64,000 nucleotides of DNA. It comes from Natrialba asiatica DSM 12278. GTDB taxonomy: Archaea > Halobacteriota > Halobacteria > Halobacteriales > Natrialbaceae. The stretch spans positions 62,001-126,000 of the forward strand of contig NZ_AOIO01000017.1 in NCBI RefSeq assembly GCF_000337555.1. Reading direction: 5' to 3'. The position numbers and the translations under genes were made by a program. The notes under the pieces are model-generated. The model had not been told where the DNA came from. It did no database searches and worked only from the letters and a program-made list of their open reading frames with translations. Shown piece by piece: positions 1 to 7,424 of this stretch; the first letter of the stretch is position 1; every line of letters begins with the position of its first letter.

Positions 1-2
1 AC

Positions 3-494
3 GAACTCGCGACCGTCGCCGACGAGACCGGCGAACACGTGACGCTGCTGATCGAGGAGCACGACCAGGCGGTGATCCTCGCCGTCCAGGAGGGACCGGA
101 TGCGATCAACCTGTTCGCCTATCCCGGCGCGCGGATGCCGCTTCACGCGACGGCACCCGGCAAGGCGATGCTGGCTCACATGACCGACGGGCGCGTCGCT
201 GAACTCGTCGATCAGGGGCTCGTCGAAGTAACGTCCCGGACGGTAACCGACCCCGACGTACTACTCGAGCAACTCGAGACGGTCCGACAGCGGGGCTACG
301 CGGTCGACGAGGGCGAGCGCATCGCCGGGATGGTCTGCATCGCAGCGCCGGTGCTCGACAAGCGCGAGCAGATCCAAGGGGCGATCTGCGTCTGCGGTCC
401 CGAGAGTCGCCTCGGCGAGACGCGCCGTGAGGAAATCGCGGACGTCGTCCAGCGCGCGGCGAACGTGACGCAGGTGAACCTGGATTACGTTTGA
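3..494 (+). CDS. IclR-family transcriptional regulator, C-terminal part (cut by window edge)
   Basis: The frame is open from the window edge, so the start and the winged-helix DNA-binding domain lie outside. What remains (about 163 residues) is the IclR effector-binding domain. It shows the family pattern PLHATAPGKAMLAH, then a central RGYAVDEGERIAGMVCIAAP and a final GAICVCGPESRL stretch. IclR proteins are dimeric repressors or activators whose C-terminal GAF-like domain binds small organic acids. The gene ends 9 bases before the convergent enoyl-CoA hydratase gene. Whether it controls the acyl-CoA genes beside it is a guess from position. The family call is firm; the ligand is unknown. Confidence 0.9.
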   Translation, partial: ELATVADETGEHVTLLIEEHDQAVILAVQEGPDAINLFAYPGARMPLHATAPGKAMLAHMTDGRVAELVDQGLVEVTSRTVTDPDVLLEQLETVRQRGYAVDEGERIAGMVCIAAPVLDKREQIQGAICVCGPESRLGETRREEIADVVQRAANVTQVNLDYV

Positions 495-503
495 GCAACC
501 TCG

Positions 504-1292
504 TTAGCGGCCGACGAACTCGGGGTCGTCATCGCCGAAGAAGGCGCCGAGTCCGCGCCGGTAGTCCTCCGTTCGGGCCGCCGCGGCGATCGCGTCGGTT
601 TCGGCCGCGAGCTGGGCCTCGAGTTCACGACCGTAGCTCTCGGTCAGGAGTCGGCTCGCGGCTCCGAGCGCCTGGGTCGGCCCTGCCGCCAACTCGTTCG
701 CGAGTTCAGCAACGTGCGCATCGAACTCGTCGGTGGGGACGACCTCGGTTGCAAGACCGAGGTCGACGGCTTCCTCGGGGCCGATCGGCCGGTCTCGAAG
801 GACGATTTCCTTCGCGTTCCGGAGGCCGACGAGTCGCGGCAGGAAGAAGGTTGAGCCGCCGTCGCCGGTCAGTCCGATGCCGGGGTAGGCAAAGCGCAGG
901 GTCGCGTCTTCGCCGAGGACGAGCAGGTCGGGCATCAGCGCGAGGCTGAAGCCGATTCCGGCGGCGATACCGTTGACGGCACCGACGACGGGCGTTTCGG
1001 CTTGGTGGAACTGGACGATCGCCTCGTGGGCGCGGCCGGCGAGTTCGCGGAGGCGCGCGGCGTCGGCCTCGTCGCCCTCGAGTTGGGCGAGGTCGGCACC
1101 GGAGCCGAAGAACTGGCCGGCGTGGGTCAGCACGATACAGCGCGTCTCCCGGTCCTCGCCGAGGGTCGTCGCGACCGAAACGAGTTCGTCGGCCATCTCG
1201 AGGGTGAGCGAGTTCCGTCCGGCCGCGCTGTCGAGCGTCACCGTCGCCACGCCGTCGTCGTGATTGACGGCGAGGTTTTCGTAGTCGGTCAT
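504..1292 (-). CDS. Enoyl-CoA hydratase/isomerase (crotonase fold, PaaG-like)
   Basis: 262 residues, crotonase superfamily. It should bind an acyl-CoA thioester and hydrate or isomerise its double bond in beta-oxidation or ring degradation. The oxyanion-hole segment reads FFGSGADLAQL and the second signature reads NGIAAGIGFSLAL. The usual hydratase glutamate motif (PEIGL.PG.GG) is replaced by GIGLTGDGGSTFFLPRLVG. An aspartate at that place is typical of PaaG-type isomerases, so isomerase activity is more likely than simple hydration. The frame extends 18 codons upstream, but the ATG at 1292 begins the conserved N-terminus and has a GTTAAC TATA-like box about 27-33 bases upstream. It is divergent from the acyl-CoA dehydrogenase gene, with about 200 bases between. 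Confidence 0.88.
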   Translation of the reverse strand: MTDYENLAVNHDDGVATVTLDSAAGRNSLTLEMADELVSVATTLGEDRETRCIVLTHAGQFFGSGADLAQLEGDEADAARLRELAGRAHEAIVQFHQAETPVVGAVNGIAAGIGFSLALMPDLLVLGEDATLRFAYPGIGLTGDGGSTFFLPRLVGLRNAKEIVLRDRPIGPEEAVDLGLATEVVPTDEFDAHVAELANELAAGPTQALGAASRLLTESYGRELEAQLAAETDAIAAAARTEDYRRGLGAFFGDDDPEFVGR

Positions 1293-1493
1293 GTCAGTCA
1301 GCGATTCGTGACGGTGGTGGTTAACTGTTATCGTCCATCCGAGCACGGCACCCAGCCGCTGCCGCGTGGTTTACACAGTGATCCGAGCCGGATCTATTTC
1401 CGACTCTGCCGGAACGAGAGCGTATAGGCCGGCCCAACCGGTTCGTTTCCTGAAAATCGGACACTTTAGTATCCCGCTCACGAATATTCGACC

Positions 1494-2621
1494 ATGGAAC
1501 TGACGAGCGAACAGGAACTCGTTCGGGATACCGTTCGGGAGTTCGTCGAAAACGAGGTCGGGAGCGACGTTCGCGAAGCCGACGAGACCCAGACGTTCCC
1601 CGAAGACGTGTGGGACGGGCTGGCCGAACTCGATCTGACGGGGCTTACGGTCCCCGAGGAGTACGGCGGCATGGACGTCGACGAAGTGACCTACAGTATC
1701 GTCAACGAAGAACTCGCCTACGGCCACCTCGCGGTGGCGACGGCGCTGTCGGTCCACTGTCTCGCAACGTCGTGCATCCGCGAGTTCGGTTCCGAGAGTC
1801 GCCGGGAGGAGTGGCTCCCCGAGATGGTCTCGGGTCGTCCCGTCGGCGCGTTCGCCCTGTCGGAACCCGACGCCGGCTCGAACCCGGCGGAGATGACGAC
1901 GGAGGCCGTCCGCGAGGGCGACGAGTACGTCATCAACGGCAAGAAACAGTGGATCACGAACGGCGAACGGGCGGGCGTGGTCGTCCTCTTCGCGAAGACG
2001 GACAGGGACGATCCCGAGACGGTCACCCAGTTTCTGGTGCCGAAGGACACGGCGGGACTCGAGGTCGGCAAGAAGGAGGACAAACTGGGCCTGCGGGCGA
2101 GCGACACGACGACGCTCATTTTCGACGACGTGCGGATTCCGGCCGAGAACCGGCTGACCGAGGTCGGATCGGGACTCAAGGCCGCCTTTTCGATCCTGAC
2201 CGGCGGCCGAATTGCGATCGCGAGTCAGGCGGTCGGCGTGGCGCAGGCGGCGCTCGACGCCGCGGTCGCGTACGCGAACGAACGCGAGCAGTTCGGCCAG
2301 CCGATCATCGAGCACCAGGCGATCGGCCACAAACTCGCGGACATGCAAACCGACGTGCAGGCGGCTCGCCTGCTCACGCGGGACGCCGCGCGGAAGAACG
2401 AAGACGGCGTCGATCCGACGGCCGCGGCCATGGCCAAGTACTTCGCCAGCGAGGCGGCGGTCGACGTGGCCAACGAGGCCGTCCAGGTCCACGGCGGCTA
2501 CGGCTACACCAAGGACTTCGACGTCGAGCGCTACTACCGCGACGCGAAGATCACGACGATCTACGAGGGCACCAGCGAAATTCAGAAGAAGATCATCGCG
2601 CGCGACCTCAAATCGCGCTGA
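1494..2621 (+). CDS. Acyl-CoA dehydrogenase
   Basis: 375 residues, the normal length for this FAD enzyme, which forms the alpha,beta double bond of acyl-CoA and passes electrons to ETF. Both family signatures are present: FALSEPDAGSNPAEM, and near the C-terminus QVHGGYGYTKDFDVERYYRD followed by TIYEGTSEIQ. Glu358 in YEGTSEIQ is the expected catalytic base. A CTTTAGT TATA-like box at 1464-1470 lies 24-29 bases before the ATG, so the mRNA is probably leaderless. It sits between a crotonase and a 3-hydroxyacyl-CoA dehydrogenase, which supports a beta-oxidation role. Chain-length specificity cannot be read from the sequence. Confidence 0.95.
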   Translation: MELTSEQELVRDTVREFVENEVGSDVREADETQTFPEDVWDGLAELDLTGLTVPEEYGGMDVDEVTYSIVNEELAYGHLAVATALSVHCLATSCIREFGSESRREEWLPEMVSGRPVGAFALSEPDAGSNPAEMTTEAVREGDEYVINGKKQWITNGERAGVVVLFAKTDRDDPETVTQFLVPKDTAGLEVGKKEDKLGLRASDTTTLIFDDVRIPAENRLTEVGSGLKAAFSILTGGRIAIASQAVGVAQAALDAAVAYANEREQFGQPIIEHQAIGHKLADMQTDVQAARLLTRDAARKNEDGVDPTAAAMAKYFASEAAVDVANEAVQVHGGYGYTKDFDVERYYRDAKITTIYEGTSEIQKKIIARDLKSR

Positions 2622-2649
2622 GGTACAGCGTTGAGAGACGACCGCAGCG

Positions 2650-3510
2650 TTACTCGTACTCGTAGAAGCCCCGTCCCGCTTTCTTACCGAGCTCGCCCGC
2701 CTCGACCTTGCGCTTTAAGAGGTAGGCCGGCTGGTACCGATCCCCGAGTTCGTCGTGCAGCGTCTCCGAGGCGTGCAGGCAGATGTCCAGGCCGATGTGG
2801 TCGGCCAGGGTGAGCGGGCCCATCGGGACGTTCGTTCCGAGTTCCATCCCGGCATCGATGTCTTCCTTCGTGGCCACGCCCTCGTCGTAGGCCCGGATGC
2901 CCTCGTTGATCCAGGGCATCAGAATGCGGTTCGTGACGAAGCCGGGCTTGTCGTCCGATTCCCACGTCGTCTTCCCGAGGTCCTCGGCGAACTCGTGGGC
3001 CAGGTCGACGGCCTCGTCGCTCGTCTTCTCGCCGACGACGACCTCGACGCCCTCCATGATCGGGACGGGGTTCATGAAGTGCAGGCCGACGACCCGCGCC
3101 GGCCGGTCAGTCGCGCTCGCGATCGAGGTGATCGAGATCGTGCTCGTGTTCGTCGCCAGAAGCGTTTCGGCGGCGACAGTGTCGTCGAGTTCGGCGAAGA
3201 TCTCGCGTTTCACGTCGAGATCCTCGAGTGCCGCCTCGACGACGAGATCGCAGTCCGCGAGGTCGTCGAGGTCGGTGGTGCCCTCGATTCGGTCGCGGAT
3301 CACGTGGGGGTCGTCCGGGAGGGCGTCCCGGTCGTCGAGACGGCCGAGGCTCTCGTCGATCGAGTCGAAGCCGCTGTCGACGAACTCCCGTTTAATGTCG
3401 CGCATGACGACCTCGTAGCCGTTCGTTGCGGCGACCTGTGCGATGCCGTTGCCCATCGTCCCCGCGCCGACGACGCCGACGCGGTCTACCGTCTCCGGGG
3501 TCCGGTGCAT
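2650..3510 (-). CDS. 3-hydroxyacyl-CoA dehydrogenase
   Basis: 286 residues, the stand-alone NAD-dependent form (about 280-300) rather than the FadB fusion. It oxidises L-3-hydroxyacyl-CoA to 3-ketoacyl-CoA. The N-terminal Rossmann motif is VGVVGAGTMGNGIAQ. ATNTSTISITSIA follows, then GLHFMNPVPIMEGVEVV with the catalytic histidine. The C-terminal domain carries KPGFVTNRILMPWINEG. A TTG codon lies two codons upstream at 3516, but the ATG at 3510 is preferred because a TTATAC box at 3535-3541 sits 25-31 bases before it. It converges on the acyl-CoA dehydrogenase gene, 28 bases away. Confidence 0.93.
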   Translation of the reverse strand: MHRTPETVDRVGVVGAGTMGNGIAQVAATNGYEVVMRDIKREFVDSGFDSIDESLGRLDDRDALPDDPHVIRDRIEGTTDLDDLADCDLVVEAALEDLDVKREIFAELDDTVAAETLLATNTSTISITSIASATDRPARVVGLHFMNPVPIMEGVEVVVGEKTSDEAVDLAHEFAEDLGKTTWESDDKPGFVTNRILMPWINEGIRAYDEGVATKEDIDAGMELGTNVPMGPLTLADHIGLDICLHASETLHDELGDRYQPAYLLKRKVEAGELGKKAGRGFYEYE

Positions 3511-3589
3511 ACGCAACCTCTGCTGTCACGAGCAGTATAAGTGTGCCGACTCGCTGGCTGAGCGGTCGACCGCGCGAACGCGAGGGCAG

Positions 3590-5242
3590 TTAGCCGTGCT
3601 GTGCCTGTTCCTGTTCGCGGAGTTCGATCCGTCGAATCTTCCCGCTCGAGGTCTTCGGCAACTCGTCGGTGAACTCGATCCGGCGGGGGTATTTGTAGGG
3701 TGCAGTCTCCGCTTTCATGAACGCCTGCAGTTCGTCCGTTAGCTCCACGGTCCCCTCGTAGCCGTCGGCGAGGATCACGTAGGCTTTGACGACGCTCCCG
3801 CGCTCCTCGTGCGGACTCCCGACGACGGCCGCCTCGGCGACCGCGTCGTGGCTGACGAGTGCATCCTCGACTTCGAAGGGACCGATCCGGTAGCCCGAGG
3901 AGATGATGATGTCGTCGGCCCGTCCCTCGAAGAAGAAGTAGCCGTCTTCATCCTGTCTCGCGAGGTCGCCCGTCCGATAGAACTCCCCCGAGAGCTTTTG
4001 TTCGTCCAGATGGGGTTTCTCGTAGTAACCGTCGAAGATCGCCGGCGAGCCGACGGGCACCGCGATTTCGCCGATTTCGCCCGCCTCGACTTCCGCTTCG
4101 TCGTCGACATCGATGATGGTCGCGCCGACGTCCGGCGTCGGCTTCCCCATGCTGCCGGGCTTGACATCGATCCCCGGATAGTTCGACACGAGCGCAACCG
4201 TCTCGGTCTGGCCGTAGCCGTCGCGCGGGGTCACCCCCCAGGCGTCCTCGATTCGCTCCATCGGCTCCCGATTGAGCGGTTCGCCCGCCGAAAGCGCATC
4301 GCGCACCCGTACGTCGTACGCATCGAGGTCCGCATTAGCCAGCATCCGGTACTGCGTCGGAACGGCACAGAGCTTCGTGACGCCCTCGGTTTCGAGGATC
4401 TCGAGGAACGTCTCGGGCTCGAACTCGCCGTCGTATATGAGCTGGGTCGCGCCGGTCGTCAGCCCGACGCCGACCGGGCTCCAGAACCACTTCGCCCAGC
4501 CCGTTCCGGTCGTCGCCCACAGGAGTTCGTCCGCGAGTTCAGTCTCGTCGTCGATGTTCCACCAGTGGGGCGCGTTGATCCGATTGAAGCAGTACATCCA
4601 GCGGTGTTTGTGCAGGACGGGTTTCGGCTTGCCCGTCGTCCCGCTCGTGTAGTTGATCGACATCGGGTCCGCGGCGCCGAGGTCGGGACCGTCGTAGTCG
4701 GTCGGCTGGTCGGCGAGGACCGCCCGGACGGAGGTCCAGTGAACGTCGCTCTCGCCCGCTTCCCCATGCTCGTCTGCAAGCGCAGCATCGTCTCCGTCTA
4801 GTACGATCACCCGCTCGATCGGCGTCTCCGAGAGCACCGGCTCGACCATGTCGGTCAGCGACTCGTGGACGACGATCGTCGTCGCGTCGCAGTCGGTCGC
4901 CCTGAACTCGATGTCGTTCGCGCGCAGCATCGACGAACAGGGGACCAACAGCGCCCCGGTCGCGAGCGCGCCGAGTTGGATCGCGAACGCGTCCGGATGG
5001 CGCGGGAACAGGTGCATCACTCGGTCGTCCTTCTCCACCCCGAGTTCGGCTAGGCCGTTCGCAAAGCGGTACATATCGTCCCGGAGATCGGCGTACGTCC
5101 GCTCGCGTTGTGCGCCCGTCGCATCGCGGAAGTAAACGGCGGCGCGGTCGCCGAACGACTGGGCGTGCTCGGCAACGCGCGCCGTGACTGTGTATGACTC
5201 GGGAATCTCCCACTCGTCCACCGCGGTCGTATCGGTCGCCAT
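3590..5242 (-). CDS. AMP-dependent acyl-CoA synthetase
   Basis: 550 residues, ANL (adenylate-forming) superfamily. It activates a carboxylic acid as acyl-AMP and transfers it to CoA. The motifs are in order: YTSGTTGKPKPV (ATP-binding loop), GYGQTETV, GDLARQDEDGYFFFEGRADD (hinge aspartate), SGYRIGPFEVE, and the C-terminal KTSSGKIRRIEL with the catalytic lysine. The sequence around WFWSPVGVGLTTGA and the size resemble medium-chain/benzoate-type acyl-CoA synthetases. The substrate is not decidable from sequence. A CATAAAG box about 26-33 bases upstream of the ATG suggests a leaderless transcript. Its promoter is back-to-back with that of methylmalonyl-CoA mutase. Confidence 0.93.
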   Translation of the reverse strand: MATDTTAVDEWEIPESYTVTARVAEHAQSFGDRAAVYFRDATGAQRERTYADLRDDMYRFANGLAELGVEKDDRVMHLFPRHPDAFAIQLGALATGALLVPCSSMLRANDIEFRATDCDATTIVVHESLTDMVEPVLSETPIERVIVLDGDDAALADEHGEAGESDVHWTSVRAVLADQPTDYDGPDLGAADPMSINYTSGTTGKPKPVLHKHRWMYCFNRINAPHWWNIDDETELADELLWATTGTGWAKWFWSPVGVGLTTGATQLIYDGEFEPETFLEILETEGVTKLCAVPTQYRMLANADLDAYDVRVRDALSAGEPLNREPMERIEDAWGVTPRDGYGQTETVALVSNYPGIDVKPGSMGKPTPDVGATIIDVDDEAEVEAGEIGEIAVPVGSPAIFDGYYEKPHLDEQKLSGEFYRTGDLARQDEDGYFFFEGRADDIIISSGYRIGPFEVEDALVSHDAVAEAAVVGSPHEERGSVVKAYVILADGYEGTVELTDELQAFMKAETAPYKYPRRIEFTDELPKTSSGKIRRIELREQEQAQHG

Positions 5243-5390
5243 GGGCAGTAGGTATCACACCACATGTCTTTATGGTTTCGACACCGATCCCGGGACGGTC
5301 CGAGTCGACTCGTACTCGCCACCGGTCGAAATGATCCGAGATGGCCGTCCCCGCCGCTGGCGGACGACCGTTCAACGAGTAACAACAAGA

Positions 5391-5397
5391 CTTTAGA
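5391..5397 (+). promoter_or_regulatory. TATA-like box for methylmalonyl-CoA mutase gene
   Basis: CTTTAGA lies 25-31 bases before the ATG at 5422, the distance expected for a leaderless haloarchaeal transcript. No Shine-Dalgarno motif is seen between box and start. Confidence 0.55.
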
Positions 5398-5421
5398 TTC
5401 CTGCCAGACATATCCTCACTA

Positions 5422-7122
5422 ATGTTCGACCAGGAAGAGATAGACCGGATTCGCGAACGGCGCGAGCAGTGGACCGAGGAGACGCTCGAGTCGACCCTCG
5501 ACCACCGCGGCGAGCGCCAGAATCGGTTCGCGACGGTCTCGAACCACGAGGTCGACCGCCTCTATACGCCCGACGACATCGCCGAACTCGACTACGAGGA
5601 CGATCTGGGATTCCCCGGCGAGCCGCCGTACACGCGCGGCCCGTATCCGACGATGTATCGCGGACGCACGTGGACGATGCGCCAGTTCGCCGGCTTCGGG
5701 ACGGCGGAGGAGACGAACGAGCGGTTTCACTACTTGATCGATCAGGGCCAGACGGGTCTCTCGACGGCGTTCGACATGCCGTCGCTGATGGGGATCGACT
5801 CGGACCACCGGATGAGTCAGGGAGAGGTCGGCAAGGAGGGCGTCGCGGTGGACACGCTGCGAGATATGGAAATCCTCTTCGACGGCATCGATATCGGCGA
5901 GGTATCGACCTCGTTTACGATCAACCCCTCCGCGGCGGTCATCTACGCGATGTACATCGCGCTGGCCGACCAGCAGGGCGTTCCGCGCGATGAGATCCGA
6001 GGAACCTTGCAGAACGACATGCTGAAGGAGTTCATCGCGCAGAAGGAGTGGGTCGTTCCCCCGCAGCCGTCGCTCGAGGTCGTCACCGACACGATCGAGT
6101 TCGCCGTCGAGGAGACGCCGAAGTTCCACCCGGTTTCCATCTCGGGCTACCACATCCGCGAAGCGGGATCGACGGCGGCCCAGGAGGCCGCGTTCACCCT
6201 CGCGGACGGCTTCGCCTACGTCGAGGACTGTCTGGACCGCGGCCTGGATGTCGACGAGTTCGCGCCGCTGCTGTCCTTTTTCTTCAACTCGCACAACTCG
6301 ATCTTCGAGGAGGTGGCGAAGTTCCGCGCCTCGCGGCGGATTTACGCCCGCGTCATGGAGGAGTGGTACGACGCCGAGCGCGACGAGTCCAAGCGGCTCA
6401 AGTTCCACACGCAGACGGCCGGCCAGTCGCTGACCGCCCAGCAGCCGCTCAACAACATCGTTCGGGTGACGATTCAGGCGCTGGCGGGCGTCTTCGGCGG
6501 CACGCAGTCGTTGCACACGAACAGTTTCGACGAGGCGCTCGCGCTGCCGACCGAGAAGGCGGTCCGAGTCGCCCTGCGGACCCAGCAGATCATCGCCGAA
6601 GAGTCCGGCGCGGCCGACATCGTCGATCCGATGGGCGGCAGTTTCGCGATCGAGAAACTCACGAACGAGATGGAAGCCCAGATCACGGCCTACCTCGAGG
6701 AGATCCAGGAGATGGGCGACGGGTCGATCCGCGACGGCGTTCTCGACGGGATCGAGCAGGGGTACTTCCAGCGGGAGATTCAGGACTCGAGCTACGAGTA
6801 CCAACAGCGCGTCGAGCGCGGCGAGGAAGTCGTCGTCGGCGTCAACGAGTTCACGATCGAGGAGGATACGTCGCCGGAGATCCTCGAGATCGACGAGACG
6901 ACGCGGGATCGACAGCTCGAGCGGCTCGAGCGGGTCAAGCGCGAGCGCGACGACGAGGCGGTCGAGGCGGCGCTTGCGGCCCTCTCGGACGCGATTCCGA
7001 CGAACGAAAACGTCATGCCGTACATCGTCGATGCGGTCAAGACCTACGCGACGATGGGCGAGATCATGCAGGTGTTCGAGGACCATCACGGTGCGTATCA
7101 GGAGGAACTCAGCCCGGTTTAA
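5422..7122 (+). CDS. Methylmalonyl-CoA mutase, large (catalytic) subunit
   Basis: 566 residues. This is the TIM-barrel substrate-binding part of coenzyme B12-dependent methylmalonyl-CoA mutase, which interconverts (R)-methylmalonyl-CoA and succinyl-CoA. Characteristic stretches are YPTMYRGRTWTMRQFAGFGT near residue 75, GLSTAFDMPSLMGIDSDH, and later HTQTAGQSLTAQQPLNNIVR and GTQSLHTNSFDEALALPTEK. The roughly 130-residue cobalamin-binding domain found at the end of bacterial MutB is absent. In archaea it is normally a separate small protein, and no such gene is in this window. The neighbouring acyl-CoA genes fit a role in odd-chain or branched-chain acyl breakdown. Confidence 0.95.
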   Translation: MFDQEEIDRIRERREQWTEETLESTLDHRGERQNRFATVSNHEVDRLYTPDDIAELDYEDDLGFPGEPPYTRGPYPTMYRGRTWTMRQFAGFGTAEETNERFHYLIDQGQTGLSTAFDMPSLMGIDSDHRMSQGEVGKEGVAVDTLRDMEILFDGIDIGEVSTSFTINPSAAVIYAMYIALADQQGVPRDEIRGTLQNDMLKEFIAQKEWVVPPQPSLEVVTDTIEFAVEETPKFHPVSISGYHIREAGSTAAQEAAFTLADGFAYVEDCLDRGLDVDEFAPLLSFFFNSHNSIFEEVAKFRASRRIYARVMEEWYDAERDESKRLKFHTQTAGQSLTAQQPLNNIVRVTIQALAGVFGGTQSLHTNSFDEALALPTEKAVRVALRTQQIIAEESGAADIVDPMGGSFAIEKLTNEMEAQITAYLEEIQEMGDGSIRDGVLDGIEQGYFQREIQDSSYEYQQRVERGEEVVVGVNEFTIEEDTSPEILEIDETTRDRQLERLERVKRERDDEAVEAALAALSDAIPTNENVMPYIVDAVKTYATMGEIMQVFEDHHGAYQEELSPV

Positions 7123-7424
7123 TACCGGATCTACAAAATATCTGTTGTACCGACATACGTCGGAGGGAGAGAACGAACCTGAGTGCTGCCGTTGAATTCA
7201 ATATCCGACGTAAATCGCTCTTTGAGGCATTATAGTGGCTAATTCAGTGAAAAAGTTGACCGTGAACGAACGATATGTGTTGAACGGAGAGACGATCTGA
7301 ATTGGGACGAGAGCCCTTGAAATGCGTATAGAACGCAGACACCAGATGAGGCCATCTGCTATTGCGAATAGTTCTGCGTTCTGTGAGATCGGCAGAATAG
7401 AATTATATCATATACATCATTGAC
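7123..7424. other. Intergenic, AT-richer, between convergent genes
   Basis: No gene of credible length is seen. It holds a small CCGAC/GTCGG hairpin at 7150-7163 soon after the mutase stop, and the elaborate nested inverted repeat at 7330-7382. A 22-codon GTG frame near 7235-7305 reads coding-like but is too short to call. Confidence 0.5.
7330..7382. repeat. Nested inverted repeat that can fold as a three-way junction
   Basis: The outer arms AGAACGCAGA (7330-7339) and TCTGCGTTCT (7373-7382) are perfect 10-base complements, extendable by about three wobble or AU pairs. Between them lie two perfect small hairpins with no base between: CAGATG-AGGC-CATCTG (7343-7358) and CTATT-GCG-AATAG (7359-7371). 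Three nested perfect palindromes are hard to get by chance. It lies downstream of both convergent neighbours, so a shared terminator or 3'-end RNA structure is possible; a transposon-derived palindrome is another option. Function unknown. Confidence 0.6.

Noticed and set aside
1371-2492. Long open frame antisense to the acyl-CoA dehydrogenase, 373 codons
   Set aside because: Arg/Val/Leu-rich composition typical of the reverse frame of a GC-rich gene; the plus strand encodes an intact family member.
7330-7382. Hammerhead-type ribozyme
   Set aside because: A three-way junction is present, but the conserved core (CUGAUGA and GAA) is absent at the junction.
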